Source of the DNA: Mucilaginibacter kameinonensis
Lineage (GTDB): Bacteria; Bacteroidota; Bacteroidia; Sphingobacteriales; Sphingobacteriaceae
Assembly (NCBI RefSeq): GCF_003675385.1
Contig: NZ_RCWZ01000001.1
Span: 1,302,001 to 1,366,000 of the forward strand
DNA: 64,000 bases
Direction of reading: 5' to 3'
In this document: positions 41,452-50,764 of the stretch, piece after piece
Numbering within the stretch: the first letter of the stretch is position 1
How the letters are laid out: each line of letters opens with the position of its first letter
The notes under the pieces: model-generated
Database searches by the model: none
What the model saw: the letters and a program-made list of their open reading frames with translations, nothing else
Told to the model about the DNA's origin: nothing
Translations under genes and position numbers: made by a program

Positions 41452-43809
41452 ATGCGTAAATTATTTACTTTATTACTACTTATTATTGCCTTTTCGGCCC
41501 GGAGCCAAACCACAGGCGATTATTCAGGCACCGTTACCGATAACAAAAACCAACCCATTGCGGGTGCGTCGGTGTACCTGCTCAATACCAACTACCAAAC
41601 CAGCGCCGACAGGAACGGGAAGTTTATTTTAAAAAATATTACTACCGGGAAATATACCCTGCATATCAGCGCTATTGGTTACGCGGCTAAAAATGTACCT
41701 GTAAATATGATCGGCACCAGTCGCCCGATAACAATTCAGTTGAATGATGCCAGCAACCAGTTGGATGAGGTTACGGTATCGGCACAAAAAACAGAAGAAC
41801 AGGCTCAGCGTGTACCGTTCAGTATTTCAACGCTATCGGCTAAACAAATACAGGATTACAGACTTTGGGATTTGAAAGACCTTACCGCTATTGTGCCTAA
41901 CTTAAACTCAGGGGCTCCCGGCGATGGCCGTACAGTAACGGGTATCCGTGGTATTGTTACCACATCATACGACCCGGCTGTGGCAACTTATGTTGATGGT
42001 GTAAACCAGTATGGGCTGGACACCTATATCCCTCAGTTATTGGATGTAGATAGGATAGAGGTTTTGCGTGGACCGCAGGGAACTTTGTACGGGCGTAACG
42101 CTACAGGTGGTGTAATCAATGTGATCACAAAACAGCCATCAAATACATTCAGTGGTTTTGCAGGCGTTGATGTTGGTAATTACAATCAGCAACGTTATAC
42201 TTTAGGTATCAAGGCACCGCTGGTGAAAGATAAATTGTATTTAGGCGTGGCCGGAATTTATTCTGGTTTTAACGGTTTTTATACCAACACGTTTAATAAT
42301 ACACATTTTGATAAGCAGCATTACTTTTTGGGCAACTATTACCTGAAGTTTTTGGCTACCTCAAAGCTTGCTTTCACGCTGAATGTTAAAAACTATAACA
42401 ACCGCAATAATGGCGCGTTCACTTTGGCCGGTTCGCCCGACGAGGCTTTGAGCCACCCGTTTGAAGTTAACCAGAACGCCACAACCAAAATGGTTGATAA
42501 TACTTTCCAATCATCATTAACGGCTAACTACAGCGGCAATGATTTTAACTTTACTTCGCAAACGTCTTACCAGGTAAACAACCGTTACTATACCACACCT
42601 ATTGATGGCGACTTTTCTCCTATCGACGCGGTATCTATCGTAAATAACTACGGTGGTAAATGGAATAAGGTAAAAACTACCATCCAGGAGTTTCGCTTTA
42701 CTTCTCCGGCTTCTTCGACTTCAAAATTGAAATGGGCTGCCGGTACTTATGGCTTTTATCACTACGCGCCAAACAGGCAGGGCACCTACTTTGGTGATGA
42801 TGCCGGAGCTGTTGGTTCGCCAATGACGGATTTTACCAGCATCAACACCAATACCGACCGTAATTATGGTTTAGCTGTTTACGGTCAGGCTACTTATGCC
42901 GTAAGTGAGCAGTTTGATATTACTGCTGGTTTGCGTTATGATTATGAACACAAAAAAGAAAGCGTAATGGGCGAATTCCTGCCAAATGGCGGCGAGTCGG
43001 TTGTTACCCGTTCAGATACATCGTCAACTGCGCATTATAAAGCCTTTACGCCAAAGGTGAGTTTGGCTTACCATGTATCGGCTCATAATAATCTGTTTGC
43101 TACTTACAGCCGTGGCTTCCGCGCCGGTGGCATTACGGAGTTAGGTTCTGATCCTTCATCACCACCGCTTTATTCTTTCAAACCTGAATACAGCAATAAT
43201 TTTGAAGTGGGTTCAAAAAACGACTTTTTAGATAACCGTCTGCGTGTAAACGTTACCGCGTTTTATACCCGTATTACCGATGCACAGGTGCCAACACTGA
43301 TATTGCCCGATGCTATTACCATCACCAAAAACGCGGGTAAATTAAGAAGCAAAGGTATCGAGGCCGAAATTAACGCCACTCCAATTAAAGGACTTGAATT
43401 TGATTACAACTTCGGTTACACCCACGCCCGTTATACTACACTGGTAGTAGGCAACAACGGCGAAGAAGTGAACCTGAAAGGCAATAAGCAAATTTATACC
43501 CCTAACATTACCAGTATGCTGGCATTGCAGTATGGTTATGACCTGGGTGGCCCGCTGAAAACCAAACTGATTGCCCGTGGCGAATGGCGCTACCTTGGCG
43601 ACCAGTATTTTGACCTTGCCAACCAGATAGAACAAAAAGGCTACAGCAAGTTTAATGCGAGGGTAGGTGTAAGCACCAAAAGGTTCGGTCTGTTTTTCTG
43701 GGAGAGTAACATCGACAATAAAAAATACATTGACTATGCCTATGATTTTGGCGCTACTCACTTAGGTAACCCACGTACCTATGGTGTATCGTTGAATACT
43801 ACATTTTAA
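41452..43809 (+). CDS. TonB-dependent receptor (siderophore-receptor type)
   Basis: 785 aa from the ATG starting a signal peptide (MRKLFTLLLLIIAFSARSQ); 12 codons of upstream frame are rejected. Carboxypeptidase D-like domain at about 25-100 (SGTVTDNKNQPIAGASVYLL), plug at about 110-220 with VEVLRGPQGTLYGRNATGGVINVITK, and a barrel whose last strand ends RTYGVSLNTTF. This layout is that of siderophore- or small-ligand receptors of the FecA/FepA-like group. The ligand is not evident. No lipoprotein partner follows, so it is not a SusCD pair. Confidence 0.9.
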   Translation: MRKLFTLLLLIIAFSARSQTTGDYSGTVTDNKNQPIAGASVYLLNTNYQTSADRNGKFILKNITTGKYTLHISAIGYAAKNVPVNMIGTSRPITIQLNDASNQLDEVTVSAQKTEEQAQRVPFSISTLSAKQIQDYRLWDLKDLTAIVPNLNSGAPGDGRTVTGIRGIVTTSYDPAVATYVDGVNQYGLDTYIPQLLDVDRIEVLRGPQGTLYGRNATGGVINVITKQPSNTFSGFAGVDVGNYNQQRYTLGIKAPLVKDKLYLGVAGIYSGFNGFYTNTFNNTHFDKQHYFLGNYYLKFLATSKLAFTLNVKNYNNRNNGAFTLAGSPDEALSHPFEVNQNATTKMVDNTFQSSLTANYSGNDFNFTSQTSYQVNNRYYTTPIDGDFSPIDAVSIVNNYGGKWNKVKTTIQEFRFTSPASSTSKLKWAAGTYGFYHYAPNRQGTYFGDDAGAVGSPMTDFTSINTNTDRNYGLAVYGQATYAVSEQFDITAGLRYDYEHKKESVMGEFLPNGGESVVTRSDTSSTAHYKAFTPKVSLAYHVSAHNNLFATYSRGFRAGGITELGSDPSSPPLYSFKPEYSNNFEVGSKNDFLDNRLRVNVTAFYTRITDAQVPTLILPDAITITKNAGKLRSKGIEAEINATPIKGLEFDYNFGYTHARYTTLVVGNNGEEVNLKGNKQIYTPNITSMLALQYGYDLGGPLKTKLIARGEWRYLGDQYFDLANQIEQKGYSKFNARVGVSTKRFGLFFWESNIDNKKYIDYAYDFGATHLGNPRTYGVSLNTTF

Positions 43810-43924
43810 TTTTTATTGCGTCTGCACGTTCAAACGTCCACGTTTGAATGATTGTTATTTTGAGCGTCCACGCTCCCGGTTTAGGGGTAAGCGTGGACGC
43901 TTGCTTTTTAAAAGATCGGGATGT

Positions 43925-44033
43925 GCGATTCCCCTCTTGAGAGGGGGAGGGGTGTGTTTCTGCTTTGATAAGCTTACCGTAGAAACACACCCCTGCTACC
44001 ACTCGTTCTGTCGCGCCCCCTCTCAAGAGGGGA
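43925..44033. repeat. intergenic hairpin repeat, family H1 (copy B)
   Basis: Left GCGATTCCCCTCTTGAGAGG, then GGGAGGGGTGTGTTTCTG. Right AGAAACACACCCCTGCTACC to CCCCTCTCAAGAGGGGA. Arms are almost identical to copy A at 3064, loop different. Upstream context GGGATNTGCGATTCCCC is also shared. Fills the gap between the TonB receptor and the SnoaL-like gene. Confidence 0.85.
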
Positions 44034-44148
44034 TTTTTAAAACGCTTCTTCCAGCTATCGTGTAATATTTGGTTATTTTACCCTATGCCATCCCGGGTTT
44101 TTTTTGTTAATTCAGTCAAAATCTGATCGTTAATAAACTTTGATCCTC

Positions 44149-44676
44149 ATGAAAAAGAATATCCTGCCGTTGCTCATCGCTGTTGTTAGCATTGCTATCA
44201 CTTTTCCTGCGCATTCGCAGGTGATTACCAAATACGGTGATAATGTGAGTACACTTGATGGTATCATGAAAGCCTACTATGGGGTGGTCACTATTAAGAA
44301 AGGTGAAAAGGTAAGTTACGAGCGCGACAGTCTGCTGCATATTGCCAATGCCCATGTTGGCGCAGGTTATATTGATAAGCAGGGCAAACAGCAGTTTAGT
44401 TATATGACGTTGAAGGAATACCACAAACTGGCCGATCCGTCTCTGTCAAAAAATGGTTTTGATGAACGGGAGATTGCCCGCCGGGTGGAAAAATTCGGCA
44501 GCATTTACCATGTATGGAGCACCTATGAGTCGCGAAATACCGCCGAGGGGCCTGTAACTGAACGTGGTATCAACAGTATTGAACTGTTTAACGATGGCAC
44601 GCGTTTCTGGATCCTGGCCTGGTTTTATGACGGCGAACGTAAGGATAACCCTATCCCGGCAGAGTATTTGAAATAG
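44149..44676 (+). CDS. exported SnoaL/NTF2-like protein
   Basis: 175 aa. Signal peptide MKKNILPLLIAVVSIAITFPAHSQ, so periplasmic or outer. The mature part has NTF2-like traits: IMKAYYGVVTIKKGE near the start, GSIYHVWSTYESR, and RGINSIELFNDGTRFWILAWFYD near the end, which fit the strands of the SnoaL cone fold. Enzymatic role unknown. A TTG at 44140 is in frame but the ATG is preferred. Single gene. Confidence 0.75.
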   Translation: MKKNILPLLIAVVSIAITFPAHSQVITKYGDNVSTLDGIMKAYYGVVTIKKGEKVSYERDSLLHIANAHVGAGYIDKQGKQQFSYMTLKEYHKLADPSLSKNGFDEREIARRVEKFGSIYHVWSTYESRNTAEGPVTERGINSIELFNDGTRFWILAWFYDGERKDNPIPAEYLK

Positions 44677-44683
44677 TTTTTAG

Positions 44684-44822
44684 TTCATGGTTGATGGTTC
44701 ATGGTTCATAGATCATAGCTGCTTATAGTTGATAGTTCATGGATCATAGCGAAAGCACATATTTAAGAACCATGATCTATGAACCATCAACCATGAACAG
44801 CCATGAACAACTATCAACTATG
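44684..44822. repeat. GTTCATGGTTGATGG-type repeat (copy 2)
   Basis: Several copies of GGTTCATGGTTCATAG, then GATAGTTCATGG, then complements (ACCATGATCTATGAACC, AACCATGAACAG). Together they form a long imperfect hairpin downstream of the SnoaL-like gene. Related to 4730-4837. Confidence 0.65.
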
Positions 44823-44875
44823 AACACAAACAAAAAACTGCTAACTTCACCGCCCTGAAATCATATACTTTAATT

Positions 44876-45619
44876 ATGAAATTATTAGAAGGAAAAACCG
44901 CGTTGGTTACCGGCGCGTCAAAAGGAATAGGCCGTAAGATTGCCGAAAAATTTGCCGAGCATGGCGCTAACGTAGCTTTCACCTACTTGTCGTCTGTTGA
45001 AAAAGGTCAGGCGTTGGAGCAGGAGCTGCAAAGCTTCGGCACTAAAATAAAAGGTTACCGCTCTGACGCTTCCAAATTTGATGAAGCTGATAAATTGATC
45101 ACTGATATTGTTGCTGATTTTGGAACCCTTGATATTGTGGTTAACAATGCCGGTATCACTAAAGATGGCTTGTTAATGCGCATGACCGAAGAAAACTGGG
45201 ACGAAGTGCTTGACGTAAACCTGAAATCGATATTCAACGTTACTAAAGCTGCCTCAAAAATCATGATGAAAAACCGTAAAGGTGTGTTCATTAACATGAG
45301 CTCGGTTGTTGGTGTGCAGGGTAATGCCGGCCAGGCTAACTATGCTGCTTCAAAAGCAGGTATCATCGGTTTCTCTAAATCGGTAGCTAAAGAGTTGGGT
45401 TCACGTAACATCCGTACTAACGTAGTTGCCCCGGGCTTTATCCGTACCGAAATGACCGAGGTGCTGGACCCCAAAGTTGTTGAAGGCTGGGCAGCTGGTA
45501 TTCCGCTTAAGCGTGCCGGCGAAGTTGAAGACGTAGCTAATACCTGCGTGTTCCTTGCTTCAGACATGGCCGCTTATATCACCGGACAGGTTATCCCTGT
45601 TGATGGTGGTATGTTGTAA
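44876..45619 (+). CDS. fabG: 3-oxoacyl-[acyl-carrier-protein] reductase
   Basis: NADPH-dependent reductase of the fatty-acid elongation cycle. 247 aa. SDR fold: cofactor motif TGASKGIG (12-19), NNAG (90-93), and catalytic tetrad N115, S143, Y156, K160 (NYAASKAG). The C-terminus ends VIPVDGGML as in FabG. Classical SDRs of other substrates look alike, but the length and motifs fit FabG well. Repeat copy 4 follows at once. Confidence 0.9.
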   Translation: MKLLEGKTALVTGASKGIGRKIAEKFAEHGANVAFTYLSSVEKGQALEQELQSFGTKIKGYRSDASKFDEADKLITDIVADFGTLDIVVNNAGITKDGLLMRMTEENWDEVLDVNLKSIFNVTKAASKIMMKNRKGVFINMSSVVGVQGNAGQANYAASKAGIIGFSKSVAKELGSRNIRTNVVAPGFIRTEMTEVLDPKVVEGWAAGIPLKRAGEVEDVANTCVFLASDMAAYITGQVIPVDGGML

Positions 45620-45641
45620 GATATATTTATTTCTACCACAT

Positions 45642-45730
45642 GTCATTGCGAGGAGGAACGACGAAGCAATCTCGTAGCTATACAGGGCGGCTTTGCTTCC
45701 GTGCGGTTGCCACGCTTCGCTCGCAATGAC
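45642..45730. repeat. GTCATTGCGAGG palindromic repeat, copy 4
   Basis: GTCATTGCGAGGAGGAACGA to CTTCGCTCGCAATGAC. Inverted relative to copy 3, with the same centre (CTATACAGGGCGGCTTTGC). Lies just after fabG. Confidence 0.8.
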
Positions 45731-45878
45731 ATGGTTTTTTAAATCCTGGTAAGTTCGTCTCAATCTCAACCGACGAATAAAAACTTATTCCCCTCTTTTC
45801 ACAATAATTTCGCATTTTGCAGTTAATGTTTATTGGGCCGGATGCCCCGCGCCTTTGACAATGATACTATAGCTACAA

Positions 45879-47960
45879 ATGTTTTCACTTACATGGGGTT
45901 CTGTTTCGGGATGGTGGTTGCCTGCCGGCTTATTGCTTGGTTTGGGGTACGCCTGGCTCATGTACCGTAAACCGGTTGAACTTGGTAAAAACTTACGCTA
46001 TATACTGGCTGCTATCCGCGCGGTTACCGTATTTTTCATAACAGTGCTGCTCATTTCGCCTTTAGTAAAAACGGTTAAGTATGAGCCGCAAAAACCTTTA
46101 GTACTCGTTGCCCAGGACAATTCATCATCTGTCAATACGTTTAAGCCTGTCGAGTTTAACTCGTCTGTCTTTGTTGATGATCTGGCTAAATTGAAAGAGG
46201 AGCTTGGCGATAAGTATGATGTGCAGGAGTTTAATTTTGATAAAGACCTGCATCCCGGTATTTCAAAGAGTTTTAACGGTAAACAAACCGATATCGCCGG
46301 AGCGCTGCATCAGCTTAACGACAGGTTTACAAACCAAAATATCGGCGCATTGGTATTGGCTACGGATGGTTTATATAACCAGGGGAACGATCCGCAATAC
46401 GAAGCCAGGAATATTAAAACCAGCATCTACACCATAGCCCTCGGCGATACCACAGCCAAACGTGACTTACTCATCGGCAACATAAACTATAACAAGACTG
46501 CCTTTTTAGGGAACGATTTTGTGATAGAAGTGCTCGCCACAGCTTATCAAAGCAAGGGCGAAAGCATGAACCTTACGGTTACTGAAGATGGCAAACAGGT
46601 TTATACGCAAAGCATCCCGGTTACCGGAAACGATTTTAAAAAGATCGTTCCGATAAAACTGAATGCGGCAAAAAAGGGGCTCCGGAAGTTTAATATCAGC
46701 ATTGCGCCCATAAAAAACGAACTCTCGACCCAAAACAATACCGAAACCATTTATGTGGAAGTGTTGGATGCCAGACAAAAAGTTTTGCTGTTGTACGATG
46801 GTCCGCACCCGGATTTAACGGTGATTAAACAGGCTATAGAAACCAATAAAAACTTTGAGGTAAAGGCGAGTTCCCTTGCCGATGCAGCTACCATTAAACC
46901 TGCCGATTACAGCCTCGTGATCCTATACCAGCTTTCGGCCGGTGAATATGCCCCGATAAAGAATTTTATAGCTAAAAGTAAAACGCCGGTTTGGTATATA
47001 GTGGGCTCGCAAAGCAACCTGCAGGCGGTTAACAGCGAACAAAATACCGTACACATAAGTGCGGGCAGGGCCGAAATCCAGGAGGTGATTCCCTTGCCTG
47101 CCAATGATTTTACAGCTTTTACACTGTCAGATTCGGCGAGGAGAAAGATTGCTGCCTTCCCGCCATTGGTAGCTCCATTTGGCAGTTATGGAACCGCGGC
47201 AGGAACTTCGGTATTATTGAAGCAAAAGATTGGCGCAGTAGCCACTACATATCCTTTACTTGCCTTTGGCGATGAAGGAGGAAGACGTATTGCTGTGCTA
47301 ACCGGCGAAGGGATCTGGCGCTGGCAATTGTCCGAATTTCAAAACTATGGCAACAGGAATGCCACTGATGAACTGCTGAGCCAAACCGTACAATACTTAA
47401 CAGCCAATGCCAACCGTCAGCGTTTCCGTGTTTACCCGGCACGTAATGTATTTGACGAGGGTGAAAACGTGATCCTCAACGCCGAATTGTATAATGATGC
47501 GCTTGAACTCATCAACACACCTGATGTAAAGATAGAACTGAAAAGCGCGACAGGGAAAAATTACAGCTTTCTGTTCACCCGCACCGGTCAAAGCTATCAA
47601 CTGGACGCTGGGGCGCTGCCTATAGGCGAGTACACTTACAGCGCCTCAACCCAAAACGGAAAACAGGATTTTAAAGCCACTGGGCAATTCACGATAAAGA
47701 CACTTAACCTCGAAGCCCGCCAAAGCGCCGCTAATCATTCACTGCTTAATAACCTGGCCAAACAAAGCGGCGGACAAATGATCAAACCCTCACAAATCAA
47801 CCAGCTTGCCGATCTGATCCGCAAAAACGAAAACATTAAAACGGTAGTTTATGAGGATAAGCACTACAGCGACCTGATTGATATGAAGTGGCTGTTTGCA
47901 TTAATCCTGTTGCTGTTATCAACCGAATGGTTTTTGAGGAAGCGGGAAGGAGAGGTTTAG
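45879..47960 (+). CDS. membrane vWA-domain protein
   Basis: 693 aa. Two N-terminal helices (about 12-29 and 40-63), then a von Willebrand A-like domain (about 73-195: PLVLVAQDNSSSVN with the DxSxS metal site, and LVLATDGLYNQGNDP). Several beta-sandwich stretches follow, and a C-terminal helix (about 668-684, WLFALILLLLSTEWFL) with a basic tail. The bulk between helices probably faces the periplasm. This type of large Bacteroidota protein resembles BatA/BatB-like or glutamine-amidotransferase-like membrane proteins. No function is proven. Confidence 0.75.
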   Translation: MFSLTWGSVSGWWLPAGLLLGLGYAWLMYRKPVELGKNLRYILAAIRAVTVFFITVLLISPLVKTVKYEPQKPLVLVAQDNSSSVNTFKPVEFNSSVFVDDLAKLKEELGDKYDVQEFNFDKDLHPGISKSFNGKQTDIAGALHQLNDRFTNQNIGALVLATDGLYNQGNDPQYEARNIKTSIYTIALGDTTAKRDLLIGNINYNKTAFLGNDFVIEVLATAYQSKGESMNLTVTEDGKQVYTQSIPVTGNDFKKIVPIKLNAAKKGLRKFNISIAPIKNELSTQNNTETIYVEVLDARQKVLLLYDGPHPDLTVIKQAIETNKNFEVKASSLADAATIKPADYSLVILYQLSAGEYAPIKNFIAKSKTPVWYIVGSQSNLQAVNSEQNTVHISAGRAEIQEVIPLPANDFTAFTLSDSARRKIAAFPPLVAPFGSYGTAAGTSVLLKQKIGAVATTYPLLAFGDEGGRRIAVLTGEGIWRWQLSEFQNYGNRNATDELLSQTVQYLTANANRQRFRVYPARNVFDEGENVILNAELYNDALELINTPDVKIELKSATGKNYSFLFTRTGQSYQLDAGALPIGEYTYSASTQNGKQDFKATGQFTIKTLNLEARQSAANHSLLNNLAKQSGGQMIKPSQINQLADLIRKNENIKTVVYEDKHYSDLIDMKWLFALILLLLSTEWFLRKREGEV

Positions 47961-48115
47961 GCTGTAATAGAGTCAGGGCATTGAGATTCAAGAGGCAGGA
48001 AAGAAAAAGAGAAGGCAAAGCGATAGACAAAAACGTGGCCAAGTGCGATTCACATGCTTGGGAGAGTAATAGCCTATAATAGGCAATAGAGGAACTTAAG
48101 GCGTGCAGGCCTTGT

Positions 48116-48239
48116 GCGATTCCCTCCCCTGGGAGGGTGTAGGGAGGGGTTTCACCGACAGGCTTATCTGCTTAAATGGCGTATAAACCCCTCCCTGCCA
48201 CTACACATTTCCACCGCACCCCTCCCAAGGGAGGGAATT
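48116..48239. repeat. H1-like hairpin at left end of nuclease element
   Basis: Order of parts as in H1: GCGATTCCC, palindrome CCCTCCCCTGGGAGGG, AGGGAGGGGTTT, loop, AAACCCCTCCCT, GCCACTACAC..., palindrome CCTCCCAAGGGAGG. It matches copies A and B part by part though the G/C blocks differ. Confidence 0.75.
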
Positions 48240-48272
48240 GAAAGCTTTTCAAATAGTTATAACAAACAGAAA

Positions 48273-48695
48273 ATGGTCAAAATCATTCCATACAATCCTA
48301 AATTAAAAGCTATCGCCAGAAAGCTTCGTAAAGAAATGACTTTTGGCGAGGTGATTTTATGGAATGAATTAAAAGAGAATAAATTATTAGGCTTCGACTT
48401 TGATCGGCAGCGATGTATGGATAATTATATAGTCGATTTTTATTGCAAGGAACTAATGCTGGCAATTGAAGTAGATGGCCGATATCATAATTATGAAGAA
48501 GTATTGATCAAGGACGATGCCAAGCAAGCGAAATTAGAAAGCTTCGGTGTACGGTTTTTGAGATTTACTGAAGCGGATATGAAAGATGATTTGTCTAATG
48601 TACTGAGAGCTATCGAAGGGATGATAATAACTATTTTGAAGGACGATGATTCAATTGAGTTACCCGAAGGGTTTGATATGACATTGTTAGATTGA
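48273..48695 (+). CDS. DUF559 endonuclease-like protein
   Basis: 140 aa, cytoplasmic. DUF559 (very-short-patch-repair-related PD-(D/E)XK) fold: ARKLRKEMTFGEVILWNELK, FDRQRCMDNYIVDFYC with catalytic D55, LAIEVDG with E66 and D68, and YHNYEEVLIKDDAKQAKLESFG. The active-site residues are intact. The open frame continues upstream to 48114 through the left repeat, but that part reads as repeat and the ATG at 48273 gives the normal family start. Flanked by 38-bp inverted repeats, so it may act in mobilising them. Confidence 0.85.
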   Translation: MVKIIPYNPKLKAIARKLRKEMTFGEVILWNELKENKLLGFDFDRQRCMDNYIVDFYCKELMLAIEVDGRYHNYEEVLIKDDAKQAKLESFGVRFLRFTEADMKDDLSNVLRAIEGMIITILKDDDSIELPEGFDMTLLD

Positions 48696-48775
48696 TGTAG
48701 AAACCCCTCCCTACACCCTCCCAGGGGAGGGAATCGCGCATGCCCCAGCTTTTTAGGCTTCTCCTTTGCTAACTC

Positions 48776-49075
48776 TTACTTTTCTTTCGTTTCCGGTACT
48801 ACCACATAAACATCCTCATTGGCTTTTTTCATAAGGTACTTTTCCCGGGCAAATTTTTCCATTTGCTGTGGGTTGGTGGTGAGTTCTTTAAGCTCTTTAG
48901 TTACCTGATCGGTTTGGGCTTTGTAGAAATCGCGCTCAACTCTTAGTTTTTTAACCTGTTGGTGATACTGGTATTGGGAGAAAAGATCATTCCGGTCAAA
49001 AAATATCATCCACACTACAAAAGCAAGGGTAACCAGAAAAAACTTGTTCTTGAAAAGATCTATAAGGCGTTTCAT
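48776..49075 (-). CDS. septum-formation initiator, FtsB/DivIC-like
   Basis: 99 aa from the preferred start (MKRLIDLFKNK; an ATG at 49099 is in frame). One membrane helix (FFLVTLAFVVWMIFF) followed by a coiled coil (YHQQVKKLRVERDFYKAQTDQVTKELKEL). This is the arrangement of FtsB/DivIC, the bitopic divisome protein that pairs with FtsL. The C-terminal FAREKYLMKKANEDVYVVVPE matches the family end. It lies in a leftward set of housekeeping genes with eno. Confidence 0.8.
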   Translation of the reverse strand: MKRLIDLFKNKFFLVTLAFVVWMIFFDRNDLFSQYQYHQQVKKLRVERDFYKAQTDQVTKELKELTTNPQQMEKFAREKYLMKKANEDVYVVVPETKEK

Positions 49076-49244
49076 TGATACCGGCTGTATGATTTTCATT
49101 TAAAGCTATTTATTTTTTTCGACCGCTACAAATATGCTTATTAACTTATTAACAGGGGGATTTTTTTGGAGAATGGTTGATTGAGTTGATTAGGTGAGTT
49201 GTTTTGTCTATAACTAAAACAACCATTCACCTAATCAACCATTT

Positions 49245-50609
49245 TTAACCTTTTCTGGCTCCGCTCATGCCGCTTTTGCCGCCGGGCTTAGATGCTTCTG
49301 AGCGGTTGCCACCTGATTTTTTGTTACCTCCCGAACGGTTATTTCCGGCTGAGCGGTTGTTGCCGCTACCGCCTGATCTGCGGTTACCTCCACGGCCACC
49401 GCCACCTCCTCGTTGGCCGCCTGAACCACCTTTTTTTGGTGCTTCGTTTATTTTAGCTGCCATAGCCGCCGGACTAAGCGGGTAAGGGTGACCTTCCTCA
49501 ACCGGGATCTGTTTGGCTATGAGCTTGTGGATATCTTTCAAAAACTCCAGCTCCTCGGCATCGCAAAATGAAAACGCTATACCATCTGCCCCGGCACGAC
49601 CGGTACGACCAATACGGTGTACGTAAGTTTCGGGTATGTTAGGCAATTCGTAGTTGATAACGTGTGTTAACTCATCAATATCAATACCACGGGCTGCAAT
49701 ATCGGTAGCTATCAATACACGCGTTGTGCGGTTTTTAAAGTTAGTTAATGCGCGCTGCCTTGCATTTTGTGATTTATTGCCGTGGATAGCTTCGGCAGTA
49801 ATACCTGCCCGGGTTAAATCTTTTACAACTTTGTCGGCCCCGTGTTTGGTGCGCGTAAATACCAGAGCGGTTTTAATATTTTTATCTTTCAGTATGTGGA
49901 TTAACAGCGACTTTTTGTCGCTCTTATCAACATAATAAATCTTTTGCTGTATGGTATCGGCAGTGGATGAAACCGGGGTAACTTCCACTTTTTCGGGATC
50001 ATTCAGGATGCTATCTGCCAGGCTCTGGATCTCTTTTGGCATGGTGGCCGAAAAGAATAGCGTTTGCCTTTTAGCAGGTACCTTGGCAATGATCTTTTTA
50101 ACATCATTAACAAAGCCCATATCCAGCATGCGGTCGGCCTCGTCCAATATCAAGAATTTAACATGCTCCAGGTTAATAAAACGCTGGTTCATTAAATCCA
50201 GCAATCGGCCCGGGGTTGCTACTAAAATATCAACACCACGACGTAAGGCATCAACCTGTGGGTTTTGCGACACACCACCAAATATTACCAGGTTTTTAAG
50301 GCCTGTATGTTTGCCGTAATTGGTAAAGCTTTCACCAATTTGAAGGGCAAGCTCACGGGTAGGCGTTAAAACCAAAGCTTTAATGGTTTTTTGCTCTTTG
50401 TGGGCTATCCTGTCCTGGTGCAATAGCTGTAGGGTAGGGATAGCGAACGCTGCGGTTTTACCGGTGCCGGTTTGGGCACAGCCAAGCAAATCATGGCGTT
50501 TTAATATAATAGGGATGGCTTGCGCCTGTATTGGAGTAGGTGTGGTATATCCCTCAGTTTTTAAAGCCTTGAGGATAGGCTCAATCAAATTTAAATTTTC
50601 GAATGACAT
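49245..50609 (-). CDS. DEAD-box RNA helicase, RhlE-like
   Basis: 454 aa. Core motifs: Q motif ([11 protein letters not shown]), Walker A AQTGTGKT (45-52), [20 protein letters not shown], then RGIDI and [10 protein letters not shown]. After about residue 385 the tail is Gly/Arg/Ser-rich (RGG-type: [18 protein letters not shown]), which binds RNA without strict sequence. It probably helps ribosome assembly or RNA turnover, especially in the cold. The gene stands alone between ftsB and lspA on the same strand. Confidence 0.93.
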   Translation of the reverse strand: MSFENLNLIEPILKALKTEGYTTPTPIQAQAIPIILKRHDLLGCAQTGTGKTAAFAIPTLQLLHQDRIAHKEQKTIKALVLTPTRELALQIGESFTNYGKHTGLKNLVIFGGVSQNPQVDALRRGVDILVATPGRLLDLMNQRFINLEHVKFLILDEADRMLDMGFVNDVKKIIAKVPAKRQTLFFSATMPKEIQSLADSILNDPEKVEVTPVSSTADTIQQKIYYVDKSDKKSLLIHILKDKNIKTALVFTRTKHGADKVVKDLTRAGITAEAIHGNKSQNARQRALTNFKNRTTRVLIATDIAARGIDIDELTHVINYELPNIPETYVHRIGRTGRAGADGIAFSFCDAEELEFLKDIHKLIAKQIPVEEGHPYPLSPAAMAAKINEAPKKGGSGGQRGGGGGRGGNRRSGGSGNNRSAGNNRSGGNKKSGGNRSEASKPGGKSGMSGARKG

Positions 50610-50764
50610 TCTTGATCTTTTGTAAATATAAGTGTGCTAACGCGAAAGCATAAGCGGATCTGAAGAGTATGCAGGAACTCAAAACCGTAAAGCGAACGGG
50701 TAATTAGCTGCAAAGATACGCTTTTTATTGTTAAGAAAATTTTAAGGGCAAGAGTTACACCGGA

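Larger units (their letters stand above)
48116..48737. mobile_element. 622-bp element with 38-bp perfect inverted ends carrying a DUF559 nuclease
   Basis: The ends 48116-48153 and 48700-48737 are exact reverse complements over 38 bp (GCGATTCCCTCCCCTGGG... at the left). Between them lies a second, internal arm pair at the left (48141-48152 with 48185-48196 and an outer palindrome to 48239), and then one gene. No target duplication is obvious at the borders. Gene-less hairpins of like architecture are at 3064 and 43925. Confidence 0.65.

Noticed and set aside
43844..44065. Open frames on both strands between the TonB receptor and SnoaL-like gene
   Set aside because: Both are translations of hairpin copy B.
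48114..48272. In-frame N-terminal extension of the DUF559 gene through the left repeat
   Set aside because: The codons translate the hairpin repeat (Pro/Leu/Arg-rich nonsense) and family members start at the Met of 48273.
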